DNA from: Bradyrhizobium niftali
Lineage (GTDB): Bacteria > Pseudomonadota > Alphaproteobacteria > Rhizobiales > Xanthobacteraceae
Direction: 5' to 3'
DNA: 54,519 nucleotides
Assembly (NCBI RefSeq): GCF_004571025.1
Contig: NZ_SPQT01000042.1
Span: 1-54,519 of the forward strand
Below are positions 42,835 through 54,515 of the stretch, in pieces. The notes beneath the pieces were generated by a model. The model was not told where the DNA came from. It made no database searches and saw only the letters and a program-made list of their open reading frames with translations. The translations under genes were made by a program, and so were the position numbers. Position 1 is the first letter of the stretch. Every line of letters starts with the position of its first letter.

Positions 42835-43132
42835 CGATACGCTCACGCTACGCTTACGCCCGAAAAACCGAACCGCAGTACATCCGTGCAATTCGATCTT
42901 TCTCGTAAGTATCCAATTTAGGTTGCCGGGGCGTTAATCGGCGTTGCGCGCCGGGCACACACAAGCGATCGCAAGTGTTTCCACGGGGCAATGACGCGCA
43001 TTGGTAAATGCCGCCTCACGTGAAGCGGTAAACATCCGGTCAACGCGAATGGTGAAGGAACTCTTGCGCGCGCGTATCATTACGGGACGCGCGACGAGTT
43101 CCATCGTTTGCGAGAAGCACTTCCACAACACC

Positions 43133-43258
43133 GCCGTCATGCCCCGCCGAGTGCGCAATTGCGCACGGGGGCGGGGCATCCAGTACGCCGCGGCTTCTCG
43201 ATTCAATTACTGCTGTCTCGGCGTACTGGATCGCCCGGCCAAGCCGGGCGATAACAGT
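43133..43258. repeat. Palindromic repeat, family ATCCAGTACGCCG
   Basis: ATCCAGTACGCCG near 43179 is inverted as CGGCGTACTGGAT near 43219, and flanking GCCCGGC/GCCGGGC and GCCCCGCC hairpins are present. It lies in the 616-base gap 42835-43450, together with the next repeat and a terminator; no gene was found in that gap. Confidence 0.75.
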
Positions 43259-43290
43259 GAGTGTGTGGCGATAGCGCGTGCAACAATCTC

Positions 43291-43368
43291 GTCATTGCGA
43301 GCGCAGCGAAGCAATCCAGACTGTCTCCCCGGAGGGATTCTGGATTGCTTCGCTGCGCTCGCAATGAC
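43291..43368. repeat. Second copy of the GTCATTGCGAGCGCAGCGAAG palindrome
   Basis: Arms at 43291-43320 and 43339-43368 are the same 30 bases as at 17610-17686. The central spacer differs by one base in length. Two copies in one window show it is dispersed. Confidence 0.9.
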
Positions 43369-43395
43369 GATGTGGCGAGAGTGGTGCGCAAAATG

Positions 43396-43426
43396 AAAAG
43401 AGGCGGGGCTTGGCCCCGCCTCTTTC
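43396..43426 (-). terminator. Rho-independent terminator of ppdK
   Basis: On the minus strand GAGGCGGGGC and GCCCCGCCTC form a stem with a CAA loop, followed by a TTTTC tract. It lies about 25 bases after the ppdK stop. Confidence 0.85.
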
Positions 43427-43450
43427 GCATCTCGTATTCAGTCTTCCGCC

Positions 43451-46402
<2,952 letters not shown>

Positions 46403-46498
46403 AGCTTGCACACAACCTGCGAGAGGAAAGGGAAATCGCGCGCCTTACACCACTTTGGGCAGGCCCGCGCAAGTCGAAGAGTTCCGGAAAATGAAGGC

Positions 46499-46654
46499 CT
46501 AGAGATGGAGCCACTTCAACAATCCGAGCCCGATCGCACCATTTATGATGAGAAAGATCGCGACGATGAGGTTGAGAAGCCGCGGCATGATCAGGATGAG
46601 CACGCCCGCAATCAACGACAGGATCGGCGAAATGTGGGCGACGGTGATGTGCAT
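46499..46654 (-). CDS. DUF3096 small membrane protein
   Basis: A 51-residue protein, MHITVAHISPILSLIAGV and then LILIMPRLLNLIVAIFLIINGAIGLGLLKWLHL. It has two hydrophobic helices separated by PRLL and matches DUF3096 (PF11295). Function unknown. It lies about 85 bases upstream of ppdK in the same direction. Confidence 0.85.
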   Translation of the reverse strand: MHITVAHISPILSLIAGVLILIMPRLLNLIVAIFLIINGAIGLGLLKWLHL

Positions 46655-46769
46655 GAATTATCTTTCCGTGGAGGTGGGGCGAATCGCGGGCGGATCATAG
46701 CGGACCCGGTTCCGCGGGTAGAGACGCACTAGGGGTCGCACGAGTTCCGGGCTTCGCGAAAACTGCCCA

Positions 46770-46798
46770 AAAATGCCGCGAATGCGGCAAGGCATTTT
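46770..46798. terminator. A/T-flanked hairpin
   Basis: AAAATGCC (46770-46777) pairs with GGCATTTT (46791-46798), and TGCCGC/TGCGGCA allows an alternative inner pairing. It lies between the DUF3096 gene and the DUF1236 gene; A and T runs at both ends would fit a weak bidirectional terminator. Confidence 0.4.
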
Positions 46799-46878
46799 CC
46801 GGAACATCGCGCGCGTCGCAGCATTGGCAACCGGTCGCGCCATTGGCGCCGGCTAAAATCATGTCGAAGGAGTTGCCC

Positions 46879-47232
46879 ATGCGGAACAGGATTCTCGCTC
46901 TCGCCGCGCTTGGCGTCGCGCTCGGTGCGCCGGTTGCGGCACAGGCGCAAACAGGCATTACGGTTGGACGCGCGCCCGTCGTGGTCGACAGCGGCCCGAC
47001 GATTGCGGTCGAACAGCGGCCAGCCTTCCGCGATTATGTCGTCGAACAACGTGTGCCGGCCTTCCGCATTCCGGATCGCGTGGTGGTCGGAGCCACGTTA
47101 CCGGAGAGCGGCGTGACCTATTATGACGTGCCGCAACGTTTCGGCGCCACCACCTATCGCTACACCGTCGTGAACGGCGAGACCGTGCTGGTCGAGCCGC
47201 GCTCGCGGCGCATCGTCGAGGTGCTGGACTAG
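46879..47232 (+). CDS. DUF1236 exported protein
   Basis: A 117-residue protein with a signal peptide (MRNRILALAALGVALGAPVAAQAQ). The mature part has PTIAVEQRPAFRDYVVEQRVPAFRIPDRVVVGATLPESGVTYYDVP and YTVVNGETVLVEPRSRRIVEVL, which match the DUF1236 family common in rhizobia. Function unknown. ATG 46879 is preceded by GAAGGAG. A strong terminator follows at 47322. Confidence 0.85.
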   Translation: MRNRILALAALGVALGAPVAAQAQTGITVGRAPVVVDSGPTIAVEQRPAFRDYVVEQRVPAFRIPDRVVVGATLPESGVTYYDVPQRFGATTYRYTVVNGETVLVEPRSRRIVEVLD

Positions 47233-47321
47233 ATCCTCGACGGACACGAAAACGCATCGTTCAACTCGATGTCCGGCGCGTCAAATCAGGCTGACGCGTG
47301 CAGTGTTAAATCGGACATCAG

Positions 47322-47359
47322 GCCCCGCCCGGTCTCCCCCCTCCGGGTGGGGCTTTTTT
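47322..47359 (+). terminator. Strong rho-independent terminator
   Basis: GCCCCGCCCGG (47322-47332) pairs with CCGGGTGGGGC (47343-47353), followed by six T (47354-47359). It lies about 90 bases after the DUF1236 stop. Confidence 0.9.
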
Positions 47360-47366
47360 GCGCGGT

Positions 47367-47506
47367 CTCGTGTCCCGGACGCGACGCAGCGCATAGCGGT
47401 GCGGCGCAGAGCCGGGACCCAGGAGCTCCGAACACGCCGCGCCATGGGCCCCCGGCTCTGCAGCGCACCGCTGAAGAAGCGCGCTGCGCTGCGTCCGGGG
47501 CACGAG
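47367..47506. repeat. Palindromic repeat, family CTCGTGTCCCGGACGC
   Basis: CTCGTGTCCCGGACGC at the left end is inverted as GCGTCCGGGGCACGAG at the right end. Internal GCGCATAGCGG/CCGCTG and AGAGCCGGG/CCCGGCTCT pairings are present. It lies between the terminator and the glyS stop. Confidence 0.8.
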
Positions 47507-47510
47507 AGCC

Positions 47511-49610
47511 CTAATCCTGGATCTTCGAGAAGTCCGCGACCGCGCGCGTGGCGCTGCGAATCTCGTTCAGCAGCTTCAGGCGGTTCTCGCGCACCTTCGG
47601 ATCGTCGTCGTTGACGCGGACCTTGTCGAAGAACGCATCCACCGGCGGGCGCAGCTTCGCCATCGCGCTCATCGCGGCGGCAAAGTCCTCCTTCGCGACG
47701 GCAGCGCTTGCTTCCGCCTGCACCTCGCCGATCGCCTTGGCCAGCGCCTTCTCCTCGCCGAGGCTGTAGAGCGCAGCATCGGGCGCACCGTCGAACGTGC
47801 GCTTGTCCTTCTTCTCCTCGATCGAGAGGATGTTGCTGGCGCGCTTGGTGCCAGCCAGCAGGTTCTTGCCGTCGTCCGACTCGAGGAACTTGCCGAGCGC
47901 CTCGACGCGGCGAACGACCATGAGCAGGTCGTCCTGGCCGCCAAGCGCGAACACGGCATCGACGAGATCGTGCCGGGCGCCCTGCTCGCGCAGCTGGACC
48001 TTCAGGCGGTCGGCGAAGAAGGCGAGCAGATCGCTCGGAAGCTTCTGTGCGTCGGCCGGCTTCACCGACAAGCCGGCGAGCGCGGACGCCGCCACCTTCA
48101 TCAGCGACAGACGCAGTGCGTTCTCGGCGATCAGCCGGATCACACCCAGCGCGGCACGGCGCAGCGCATAAGGGTCCTTGCTGCCCGTCGGCTTCTCGTC
48201 GATGGCCCAGAAGCCGACGAGCGTGTCGAGCTTGTCGGCGAGCGCGACTGCAACGCTGACCGGATCGGTCGGCACGCGATCGGCGGGGCCTTGCGGCTTG
48301 TAATGCTCCTCGCAAGCCGCGGCGACGGACGCATCCTCGCCCTGGGCCAGCGCGTAGTACTTGCCCATCAGGCCCTGCACCTCAGGGAATTCGCCGACGA
48401 CTTCGGTCAGCAGATCCGCCTTCGCCAGCTGCGCGGCACGGGTCGTCTTGGCAACATCGGCGCCGACCAGCGGCGCGATTTCGGCGGCGAGCCGCTCGAT
48501 GCGCTTGATGCGCGCGGCCTGCGTCCCGAGCTTCTCATGAAACACGATCTGCTCGAACTTCGGCAGCCGGTCTTCCAGCTTGGTCTTCAGGTCCGTCTCA
48601 TAGAAGAATTTCGCATCCGACAGGCGTGGACGGATCACGCGCTCGTTGCCGGCGACGATGATCTTGCCGCCGTCGGCCGCCTCGATATTCGCCGTGAGGA
48701 CGAACTTGTTGGTCAGCTTGCCCGTCTTGGAATCCCTGACGACGAAGCACTTCTGGTTGTTGCGGATGGTGGCGCGGATCACCTCTTCCGGGATCGCGAG
48801 ATATTCCTGCTCGAACGATCCCATCATGACGACAGGCCATTCGACGAGGCCCGAGACTTCGTCGAGCAGCACCTGATCCTCGACCAGTTCGAATCCTTGC
48901 GCGAAGGTCAGCTCCTTGGCATCAGCGAAGATGATGTCCTTGCGCGCCTGCGGATCGAGGATGACTTTTGCGGCCTTCAGCTTCGCTTCGTAGTCCTCGA
49001 AACGGCGCACGCTGATCGCGCTAGGCGCCATGAAGCGATGGCCATAGGTGGTCTGGCCGGCTTCGATGCCGTCCACCGAGAACGGCACGACATCGGGCTC
49101 TTCCGTCTCGAGCCCGAACGTCGCGGTGATCGCGTGCAGCGGACGCACCCAGTTGAGCGAGCCGGGTTTTCCGGAACGCGCGCCCCAGCGCATCGATTTC
49201 GGCCAGGGGAAAGTGCGGATGATGACGGGCAGGATCTCCGCAAGCACGTCGATCGCGGCGCGGCCGGGCTTCTCGATCAGCGCGATGTAGAAGTCGCCCT
49301 TCGGATCGCGCTGGATCTTGGCCTCGTCCAGCGAGTTCAGACCTGTCGCTTTCAGAAAGCCCTGCACGGCCGCATCGGGCGCGCCCATCTTCGGTCCGCG
49401 GCGTTCGGTCTTCAGGTCGGGCTGACGCGCAGGGATTCCGTGCACGGTGAGCGCGAGGCGGCGCGGTGTCGCGAAGGCTTTCGCGCCCTCGTAGACCAGG
49501 CCTTCGGCGACGAGCTTGTCGGTGACCATGCGGCGCAGATCGTCGGCCGCCTTCGCCTGCATGCGCGCGGGGATTTCTTCCGAGAACAGTTCAAGCAAAA
49601 GTTCGGGCAT
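47511..49610 (-). CDS. glyS: Glycine--tRNA ligase beta subunit
   Basis: A 699-residue beta subunit of the bacterial tetrameric glycyl-tRNA synthetase. It begins MPELLLELFSEEIPARMQ and carries HDLVDAVFALGGQDDLLMVVRRVEALGKFL towards the anticodon-binding end. Its start overlaps the glyQ stop (ATGA at 49607-49610 on the minus strand), so the two subunits are translated together. Confidence 0.96.
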   Translation of the reverse strand: MPELLLELFSEEIPARMQAKAADDLRRMVTDKLVAEGLVYEGAKAFATPRRLALTVHGIPARQPDLKTERRGPKMGAPDAAVQGFLKATGLNSLDEAKIQRDPKGDFYIALIEKPGRAAIDVLAEILPVIIRTFPWPKSMRWGARSGKPGSLNWVRPLHAITATFGLETEEPDVVPFSVDGIEAGQTTYGHRFMAPSAISVRRFEDYEAKLKAAKVILDPQARKDIIFADAKELTFAQGFELVEDQVLLDEVSGLVEWPVVMMGSFEQEYLAIPEEVIRATIRNNQKCFVVRDSKTGKLTNKFVLTANIEAADGGKIIVAGNERVIRPRLSDAKFFYETDLKTKLEDRLPKFEQIVFHEKLGTQAARIKRIERLAAEIAPLVGADVAKTTRAAQLAKADLLTEVVGEFPEVQGLMGKYYALAQGEDASVAAACEEHYKPQGPADRVPTDPVSVAVALADKLDTLVGFWAIDEKPTGSKDPYALRRAALGVIRLIAENALRLSLMKVAASALAGLSVKPADAQKLPSDLLAFFADRLKVQLREQGARHDLVDAVFALGGQDDLLMVVRRVEALGKFLESDDGKNLLAGTKRASNILSIEEKKDKRTFDGAPDAALYSLGEEKALAKAIGEVQAEASAAVAKEDFAAAMSAMAKLRPPVDAFFDKVRVNDDDPKVRENRLKLLNEIRSATRAVADFSKIQD

Positions 49611-50545
49611 CAGGCCGCTCCGCCCGCTTCAGTATGTATCCAGGCTTCGCCACAGGCCTTGGCCAGCTCGCGCACGCGAAGAATGTAGCTCTGCCGCTCG
49701 GTCACGGAGATCACGCCGCGGGCGTCGAGCAGGTTGAAGACGTGGCTTGCCTTGATGCATTGGTCGTAGGCCGGCAGCGCCATCAGATGCGCCTCGCGCT
49801 TGCCGTCCTTCCAGCCCGCGTCGAGATATTTCCGACAGGCCGCTTCCGCCATCTTGAACTGCTCGAACAGCATCGCAGTGTCGGCGACTTCGAAGTTGTG
49901 CTTCGAGTACTCCCGCTCGGCCTGGAGGAAGACGTCGCCATAGGTGACCTTGGCGTCGCCGTCGCGGCCGTTGAAATTGAGGTCGTAGACGCGGTCGACG
50001 CCCTGCACATACATCGCGAGACGCTCGAGCCCGTAGGTGAGCTCGCCCGCGACCGGCGCGCATTCGAAGCCGGCGACCTGCTGGAAATAGGTGAACTGGG
50101 AGACTTCCATGCCGTCGCACCAGCACTCCCAGCCAAGACCCCAGGCGCCCAGCGTCGGGCTCTCCCAGTCGTCCTCGACGAAGCGGATGTCGTGCACGGC
50201 GGAATCGATGCCGATCGCGGCGAGCGACTTCAGGTACAGCTCCTGAAGGTTCGGCGGCGACGGCTTCATGATCACCTGGAACTGGTAGTAGTGCTGCATC
50301 CGGTTCGGGTTCTCGCCGTAGCGGCCGTCCTTGGGCCGGCGCGAGGGCTGCACATAGGCGGCGTTCCAGGGCTTGGGCCCGAGCGCGCGGAGCGTCGTCG
50401 CCGGATGGAAGGTACCCGCGCCCATCTCCATGTCGTAGGGCTGCAGGATCACGCAGCCCTGCTCGGCCCAGAACCGCTGGAGCGCGAGGATGAAGCCCTG
50501 GAACGAGCGTTCCGGGCGCATATGGGCGGGCAATGAGGCGTCCAT
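49610..50545 (-). CDS. glyQ: Glycine--tRNA ligase alpha subunit
   Basis: A 311-residue alpha subunit carrying the catalytic core: RSFQGFILALQRFWAEQGCVILQPYDMEMGAGTFHPATTLRALGPKPWNAAYVQPSRRPKDGRYGENPNR and the downstream ERLAMYVQGVDRVYDL. ATG 50545 gives an eight-residue leader before MRPERSF, an alternative start. It forms an operon with glyS. Confidence 0.96.
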   Translation of the reverse strand: MDASLPAHMRPERSFQGFILALQRFWAEQGCVILQPYDMEMGAGTFHPATTLRALGPKPWNAAYVQPSRRPKDGRYGENPNRMQHYYQFQVIMKPSPPNLQELYLKSLAAIGIDSAVHDIRFVEDDWESPTLGAWGLGWECWCDGMEVSQFTYFQQVAGFECAPVAGELTYGLERLAMYVQGVDRVYDLNFNGRDGDAKVTYGDVFLQAEREYSKHNFEVADTAMLFEQFKMAEAACRKYLDAGWKDGKREAHLMALPAYDQCIKASHVFNLLDARGVISVTERQSYILRVRELAKACGEAWIHTEAGGAA

Positions 50546-50635
50546 CGTCAGATCAGGCTCTCGCGGGGGGTTTTGAATCGCGCGGGACCGTATCGACGGC
50601 GGGGATGGGAATCAAGGCGAAGGGGCGGAAATGGC

Positions 50636-50715
50636 CGTCATTCCGGGGCGCCCGAAGGGCGAACCCGGAATCTCGAGATTCCGGGTTCGATGCTTCGCAT
50701 CGCCCCGGAATGACG
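50636..50715. repeat. Nested palindromic repeat, family CGTCATTCCGGGGCG
   Basis: CGTCATTCCGGGGCG (50636-50650) is inverted as CGCCCCGGAATGACG (50701-50715). Nested GAACCCGGAATCT and AGATTCCGGGTTC (50661-50688) form an inner stem. This type of nested palindrome is frequent in Bradyrhizobium intergenic regions. Confidence 0.85.
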
Positions 50716-50733
50716 GCGTGTGGAAAGGCGCAG

Positions 50734-50925
50734 CTAGCCCGGGCGATACGCTCCGGTCACCGGATCCTGTTTCAGCGTCCGGATTTCCCCCATATGGGCG
50801 GCTTCGGCGACGCGTGAGAGACGCATCTCCTCCAGCTCCTGGTTGATCCGGACAGCGGTCTTGTAGGCCCAGCGGACCACGGCAAGCCCGCCCAGGACGC
50901 CCGCGAAAGCGACGAACGGCGGCAT
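50734..50925 (-). CDS. Small conserved membrane-anchored protein
   Basis: A 63-residue protein with a hydrophobic N-terminus (PPFVAFAGVLGGLAVVRWAYKTAV), then RINQELEEMRLSRVAEAAHMGEIRTLKQDPVTGAYRPG. I recognise this as a conserved rhizobial small protein without a function. It probably is membrane anchored with a cytoplasmic helix. Confidence 0.75.
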   Translation of the reverse strand: MPPFVAFAGVLGGLAVVRWAYKTAVRINQELEEMRLSRVAEAAHMGEIRTLKQDPVTGAYRPG

Positions 50926-51041
50926 CTGTCGATCCTTGTTGAGTGCTCAGCCCCCACGCACATTCTTGCGCAGACCGGGCCGCGCCGCAATTGGCTCGGC
51001 TTCAAGTCTCCTTGGGGCCAAATGGCGCGGGAGGCCACGCC

Positions 51042-51950
51042 CTAGAACCCGAATTTCGCCCAAATCGCCCGCGTTTCGACCGCCGAGATCAGTTCGTCAG
51101 GCAGCCCGGCCATTGATTCCAGGGCCGAAAGCTGGCCCGCGCCGGGCGATTTGCGTCCCAAAAGGCCGGACAGCAGCCCGGTCGGCTGCGCGATCACGGG
51201 GGTGAGAACCTTCTCGCCATAGCGGGCACGAAGAGTTGAGCGGAGATCGCCGATGCCGTCGGCGAGCCCCAGGCCGATCGAACTCTCGCCGGCCCAGTAT
51301 TCACCGGTGAACAGGGTGTCGTCATCGCCCTTCAGCCGTGCGCCGCGACTCTCCTTCACCAGCGCAATGAAGATCTGGTGGATCTCGCGCTGGATCGCCT
51401 TCAGCTTGGCCACGTCGTCGGGGTTTTCGGGCAGGAACGGATCGAGCATCGCCTTGTGCGCGCCGGCCGTGTAGAGCCGCCGCTCGATGCCGAGCCGCCT
51501 GATCGCCTCCTGGAAACCAAAACTGCCGCCGACCACGCCGATCGAGCCGAGGATCGAGGACGGATCGCAGAAGATCTCGTCGCCGGCGCAGGCGATCATG
51601 TAGCCGCCGGAGGCCGCGACGTCCTCGACGAACACCAGCACCGGCAGCTTCTTCTCGGCCGCGAGCTGCTTGATGCGCAGGTAGATCTGGCGCGACTGCA
51701 CCGGCGAGCCGCCGGGCGAGTTGATCACCAGCGCCACCGCCTTGGCGTTCCGCATTGAGAAGGCCCGCTCCAGCACCCGCGCGACGCCCGCGAGCGACAT
51801 GCCCGGGCGCAGCGGCGTCACCGCGCCGATCACGCCTGACAGCCGCACCACCGGCACCACCGCCGTGCCCGGACGAAAGCGCGCCGGCAGATATTGCATG
51901 AGCTTGTCGGCCAGGCCGGAACCCTCACGATCGTTCAATTGTTCGGCCAT
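51042..51950 (-). CDS. S49 family serine peptidase (SppA-like)
   Basis: A 302-residue member of the SppA/protease IV family. PVVRLSGVIGAVTPLRPG opens the core, KAVALVINSPGGSPVQSRQIYLRIKQLA forms the first strand-helix unit, and ASGGYMIACAGDEIFCDPSSILGSIGVV carries the catalytic serine. FTGEYWAGESSIGLGLADGIG follows. There is no strong N-terminal membrane anchor, so it may be a soluble SppA-type signal peptide peptidase. The general-base lysine was not assigned. Confidence 0.86.
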   Translation of the reverse strand: MAEQLNDREGSGLADKLMQYLPARFRPGTAVVPVVRLSGVIGAVTPLRPGMSLAGVARVLERAFSMRNAKAVALVINSPGGSPVQSRQIYLRIKQLAAEKKLPVLVFVEDVAASGGYMIACAGDEIFCDPSSILGSIGVVGGSFGFQEAIRRLGIERRLYTAGAHKAMLDPFLPENPDDVAKLKAIQREIHQIFIALVKESRGARLKGDDDTLFTGEYWAGESSIGLGLADGIGDLRSTLRARYGEKVLTPVIAQPTGLLSGLLGRKSPGAGQLSALESMAGLPDELISAVETRAIWAKFGF

Positions 51951-52063
51951 GCCATTACCCCTGATTAACCATTTCTTATCACGCGACTGTCATTGGAAGT
52001 GCCTGGAACGTGTTTTGCAGATTCCCTATTGGGAAGCTGCAATGAAGCAGCGGAGGAAACGCC

Positions 52064-52162
52064 ATGAAGATCTATCTGCTGTTGATGCTGATCGGTGCGC
52101 TTTTCGCGGCGATTCGCTTTACGTCCCCGCAAGAACAGCAGACGGAATCGCTGCCGCAGTAA
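52064..52162 (+). CDS. 32-residue small membrane peptide
   Basis: A short frame, MKIYLLLMLIGALFAAIRFTSP and then QEQQTESLPQ, is preceded by CGGAGGAAACGCC, a strong ribosome-binding site five bases upstream of the ATG. It has one hydrophobic helix and a polar tail. The gene is too short for family assignment. Confidence 0.6.
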   Translation: MKIYLLLMLIGALFAAIRFTSPQEQQTESLPQ

Positions 52163-52166
52163 GCCG

Positions 52167-52928
52167 TCACGGCTCCGCGAGCGGCAACACCGCCCTCCCT
52201 TCCAGAATATCCCTCACCTCTTTTTTAGGCACGTTTGACTCTTCGTTAAGCATGAGGCCCGGCAACAGGCGCGTCGGCGCCTTGCCGCCTTTGATCGCGC
52301 GCACCAGCACGCGGATCGCGGGCCGCCCCGCTTCGCCATGAACCGGCAGGATCGACAGGCTGCCGAAGCCGCGTGACAGCGCTGCCAAGACCTCGGCGAT
52401 TCCATCCGCGCGCCAGATCAATGTCAGCACACCGTTCGATCGCAGGATACGCCGTGCTGCATGCACCCACGCATGCAGCGTCTCCTCCGTCGCCACATGC
52501 GCGGTGTGGCGCGCCTGATCCGGCGAGCCACGATGGCGCACCGGATCGTTGAAGGGCGGGTTCATCAGCACACGATCGACGCTGTCGGGCACGAGCCCAT
52601 GTGCCAGGAAGGCCTGCGCATCGGCGGTGACGTCGAGCACGATCGTGTCGGCGGCAATCGCGTTCGCCGCCGCATTGGCTCGCGCCAGCTCCGCCAGTTC
52701 CGGATCGATCTCGACCAGGCTGAGCCTGATCCCCGCCACGCGCCGCGCCAGCGCCAGCCCGGCCGTGCCGATGCCGGCGCCGAGATCGACCACGCGGTCG
52801 CCCGCCTGGGCCTCCGTCGCCGCCGCAAGCAGGATGGCGTCATGCCCGGCGCGATGGCCGGACCGCTTCTGCTTCAGGCGTAGTTGCCCGCCGAGAAAGG
52901 CGTCCTCGGTGATGTCGGCCTCAATCAT
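52167..52928 (-). CDS. TrmN6-like tRNA1(Val) (adenine-N6) methyltransferase
   Basis: A 253-residue SAM-dependent methyltransferase. Opening motifs are TEDAFLGGQLRLKQKRSGHRAGHDAILLAAA, then the SAM-binding loop VDLGAGIGTAGLALARR and the catalytic NPPF in VLMNPPFNDPVRH, characteristic of N6-adenine methylation. TrmN6 modifies A37 of tRNA-Val1. Its start overlaps the DUF2007 stop by 8 bases on the same strand. Confidence 0.84.
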   Translation of the reverse strand: MIEADITEDAFLGGQLRLKQKRSGHRAGHDAILLAAATEAQAGDRVVDLGAGIGTAGLALARRVAGIRLSLVEIDPELAELARANAAANAIAADTIVLDVTADAQAFLAHGLVPDSVDRVLMNPPFNDPVRHRGSPDQARHTAHVATEETLHAWVHAARRILRSNGVLTLIWRADGIAEVLAALSRGFGSLSILPVHGEAGRPAIRVLVRAIKGGKAPTRLLPGLMLNEESNVPKKEVRDILEGRAVLPLAEP

Positions 52929-53148
52929 CGCCGCGCAGTTCGTGGCTGAGCCCGGCCTCGGTCAGGAGCTGCCGGGCCTCCTGGGCGTCGTCCTCATGGA
53001 CCAGGATCCGCCGCGGCAAAATGCCGAGCGAGCCCTCGATGATGCTCATGTTCTGGTCCAGCACCAGATGATGGATATTGGCGCCGTCGAGCAGCGCGCC
53101 GATCGCCGACACCAGCACCATGTCGTTGGTCCGAACCAGTTCACGCAA
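52921..53148 (-). CDS. DUF2007 family protein
   Basis: A 75-residue protein with MVLVSAIGALLDGANIHHLVLDQNMSIIEGSLGILPRRILVHEDDAQEARQLLTEAGL, matching DUF2007 (PF09413), a GlnB/PII-like fold. A TTG start at 53148 fits the family N-terminus RELVRTND and follows AGGAGACC. Overlap with the methyltransferase start suggests co-translation. Confidence 0.78.
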   Translation of the reverse strand: MRELVRTNDMVLVSAIGALLDGANIHHLVLDQNMSIIEGSLGILPRRILVHEDDAQEARQLLTEAGLSHELRGDD

Positions 53149-53280
53149 AACGCAGGTCTCCTGCCTGAAAGGGGTTAAGCGGCAAATGTCAATGGTTCCG
53201 CAGCACTTGCCGCATGCGCCTCCAGTTTCTATTGTATTTCCATCAGAATAGCCCTTCCGGGGCAAATATTGGAGACCGGC

Positions 53281-54288
53281 GTGGCCGTCATCGTACCTTT
53301 CGAAACTCCCGGCGCGTCGATCGAAGAGCTGGTTGCCCTTGTCGCCGGAGACATGGAGCGCGTCAACGCCACGATCCTGTCGCGCACCGGCTCCGACGTG
53401 ACCATGATCCCGGAGGTCGCCAACCATCTGATCTCCTCCGGGGGCAAGCGCCTGCGGCCGATGCTGACGCTCGCCATGGCCAATCTTGCCGGTTACAACG
53501 GCGACGGCCACATCAAGTTAGCTGCCTCCGTCGAGTTCATGCACACCGCCACCCTGCTCCATGACGACGTCGTGGACGAGAGCGAGATGCGCCGCGGCAA
53601 GCTGTCGGCGCGCATGCTCTGGGGCAACGAGGCGAGCGTGCTGGTCGGCGACTTCCTGCTCGGCCAGGCGTTCCGCATGATGGTCGAGGTCGGCTCGCTC
53701 CGCGCGCTGGACATTCTTTCGGCGGCCGCCGCCACCATCGCCGAGGGCGAGGTGATGCAGCTTGCGGCTGCCAAGAACACCGCGACCACCGAGGACGAAT
53801 ATCTCGCCGTGATCCGCGGCAAGACCGCCGAGCTGTTCGCCGCCGCCTGCGAGGTCGGCCCCGTGATCGCGAACCGCCCCAAGGCGGAGCAGACCGCCTG
53901 CCGCTCGGTCGGCATGAATCTCGGCATCGCCTTCCAGCTCGTCGACGATGTGCTCGACTATGGCGGCAAGAGCGCCAAGCTCGGCAAGAACACCGGCGAC
54001 GATTTCCGCGAAGGCAAGATCACGCTGCCGGTCGTGCTCGCCTTCCGCCGCGGCAACGACACCGAGCGCGCCTTCTGGATCAAGGCGCTCGAGCGCGGCG
54101 AGATCGGCGATTCCGATCTCGATCACGCCATCGGCCTGATGAACAAGCACCGCGCGCTCGAGGACACGCTCAGCCGCGCCCAGCATTACGGCGCCATGGC
54201 TGTGGATGCACTGGCGCTGTTCCCGTCGTCGCCGATGAAGAGCGCGCTGGAGCAGGTCGTGGCGTTCTGCCTGGCGCGATCGCATTAG
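53281..54288 (+). CDS. Polyprenyl diphosphate synthase (IspB-like)
   Basis: A 335-residue trans-prenyltransferase that builds the ubiquinone side chain. The first aspartate-rich motif is in LLHDDVVDESEMRRG and the second in QLVDDVLDYGGKSAKLGKNTGDDFREGKITLPV. Substrate motifs GGKRLRPML and KTAELFAAACE are visible. GTG 53281 with GGAG six bases upstream is favoured over TTG 53269. Chain length, probably octa- to decaprenyl, is not visible. Confidence 0.92.
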   Translation: MAVIVPFETPGASIEELVALVAGDMERVNATILSRTGSDVTMIPEVANHLISSGGKRLRPMLTLAMANLAGYNGDGHIKLAASVEFMHTATLLHDDVVDESEMRRGKLSARMLWGNEASVLVGDFLLGQAFRMMVEVGSLRALDILSAAAATIAEGEVMQLAAAKNTATTEDEYLAVIRGKTAELFAAACEVGPVIANRPKAEQTACRSVGMNLGIAFQLVDDVLDYGGKSAKLGKNTGDDFREGKITLPVVLAFRRGNDTERAFWIKALERGEIGDSDLDHAIGLMNKHRALEDTLSRAQHYGAMAVDALALFPSSPMKSALEQVVAFCLARSH

Positions 54289-54319
54289 GCGCTGCGGCTT
54301 AGCTCACTCTCCGATTCTG

Positions 54320-54515
54320 CCAACACCGTCATCCCCGCGCAACGGCGAGGCCGTTGTCGCTGGAGGCGCGAGTGATGGGGCGCGAGAAGCGCCCCATTGG
54401 GAGCCTCGAAGGATGAACGGCCAGCTACATCCGGGCCGTCGCCCTTCGAGGCTCGTCCAGCGACGCTGTTGCCTCGCTCGCCTCGCACCTCAGGGTGACG
54501 GTCATAAACAGGCGC
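54320..54515. repeat. Right-edge palindromic repeat cluster
   Basis: Several inverted elements are present: GGGGCGC/GCGCCCC at about 54375-54400, and GCCTCGAAGGATGA (54403-54417) with GCCCTTCGAGGC (54441-54452), related to the repeat at 9527-9662. No gene was seen after 54288. Confidence 0.6.

Noticed and set aside
47233..47321. Possible small RNA before the terminator
   Set aside because: Only the terminator is supported. The preceding 90 bases may simply be the 3' untranslated region of the DUF1236 gene.
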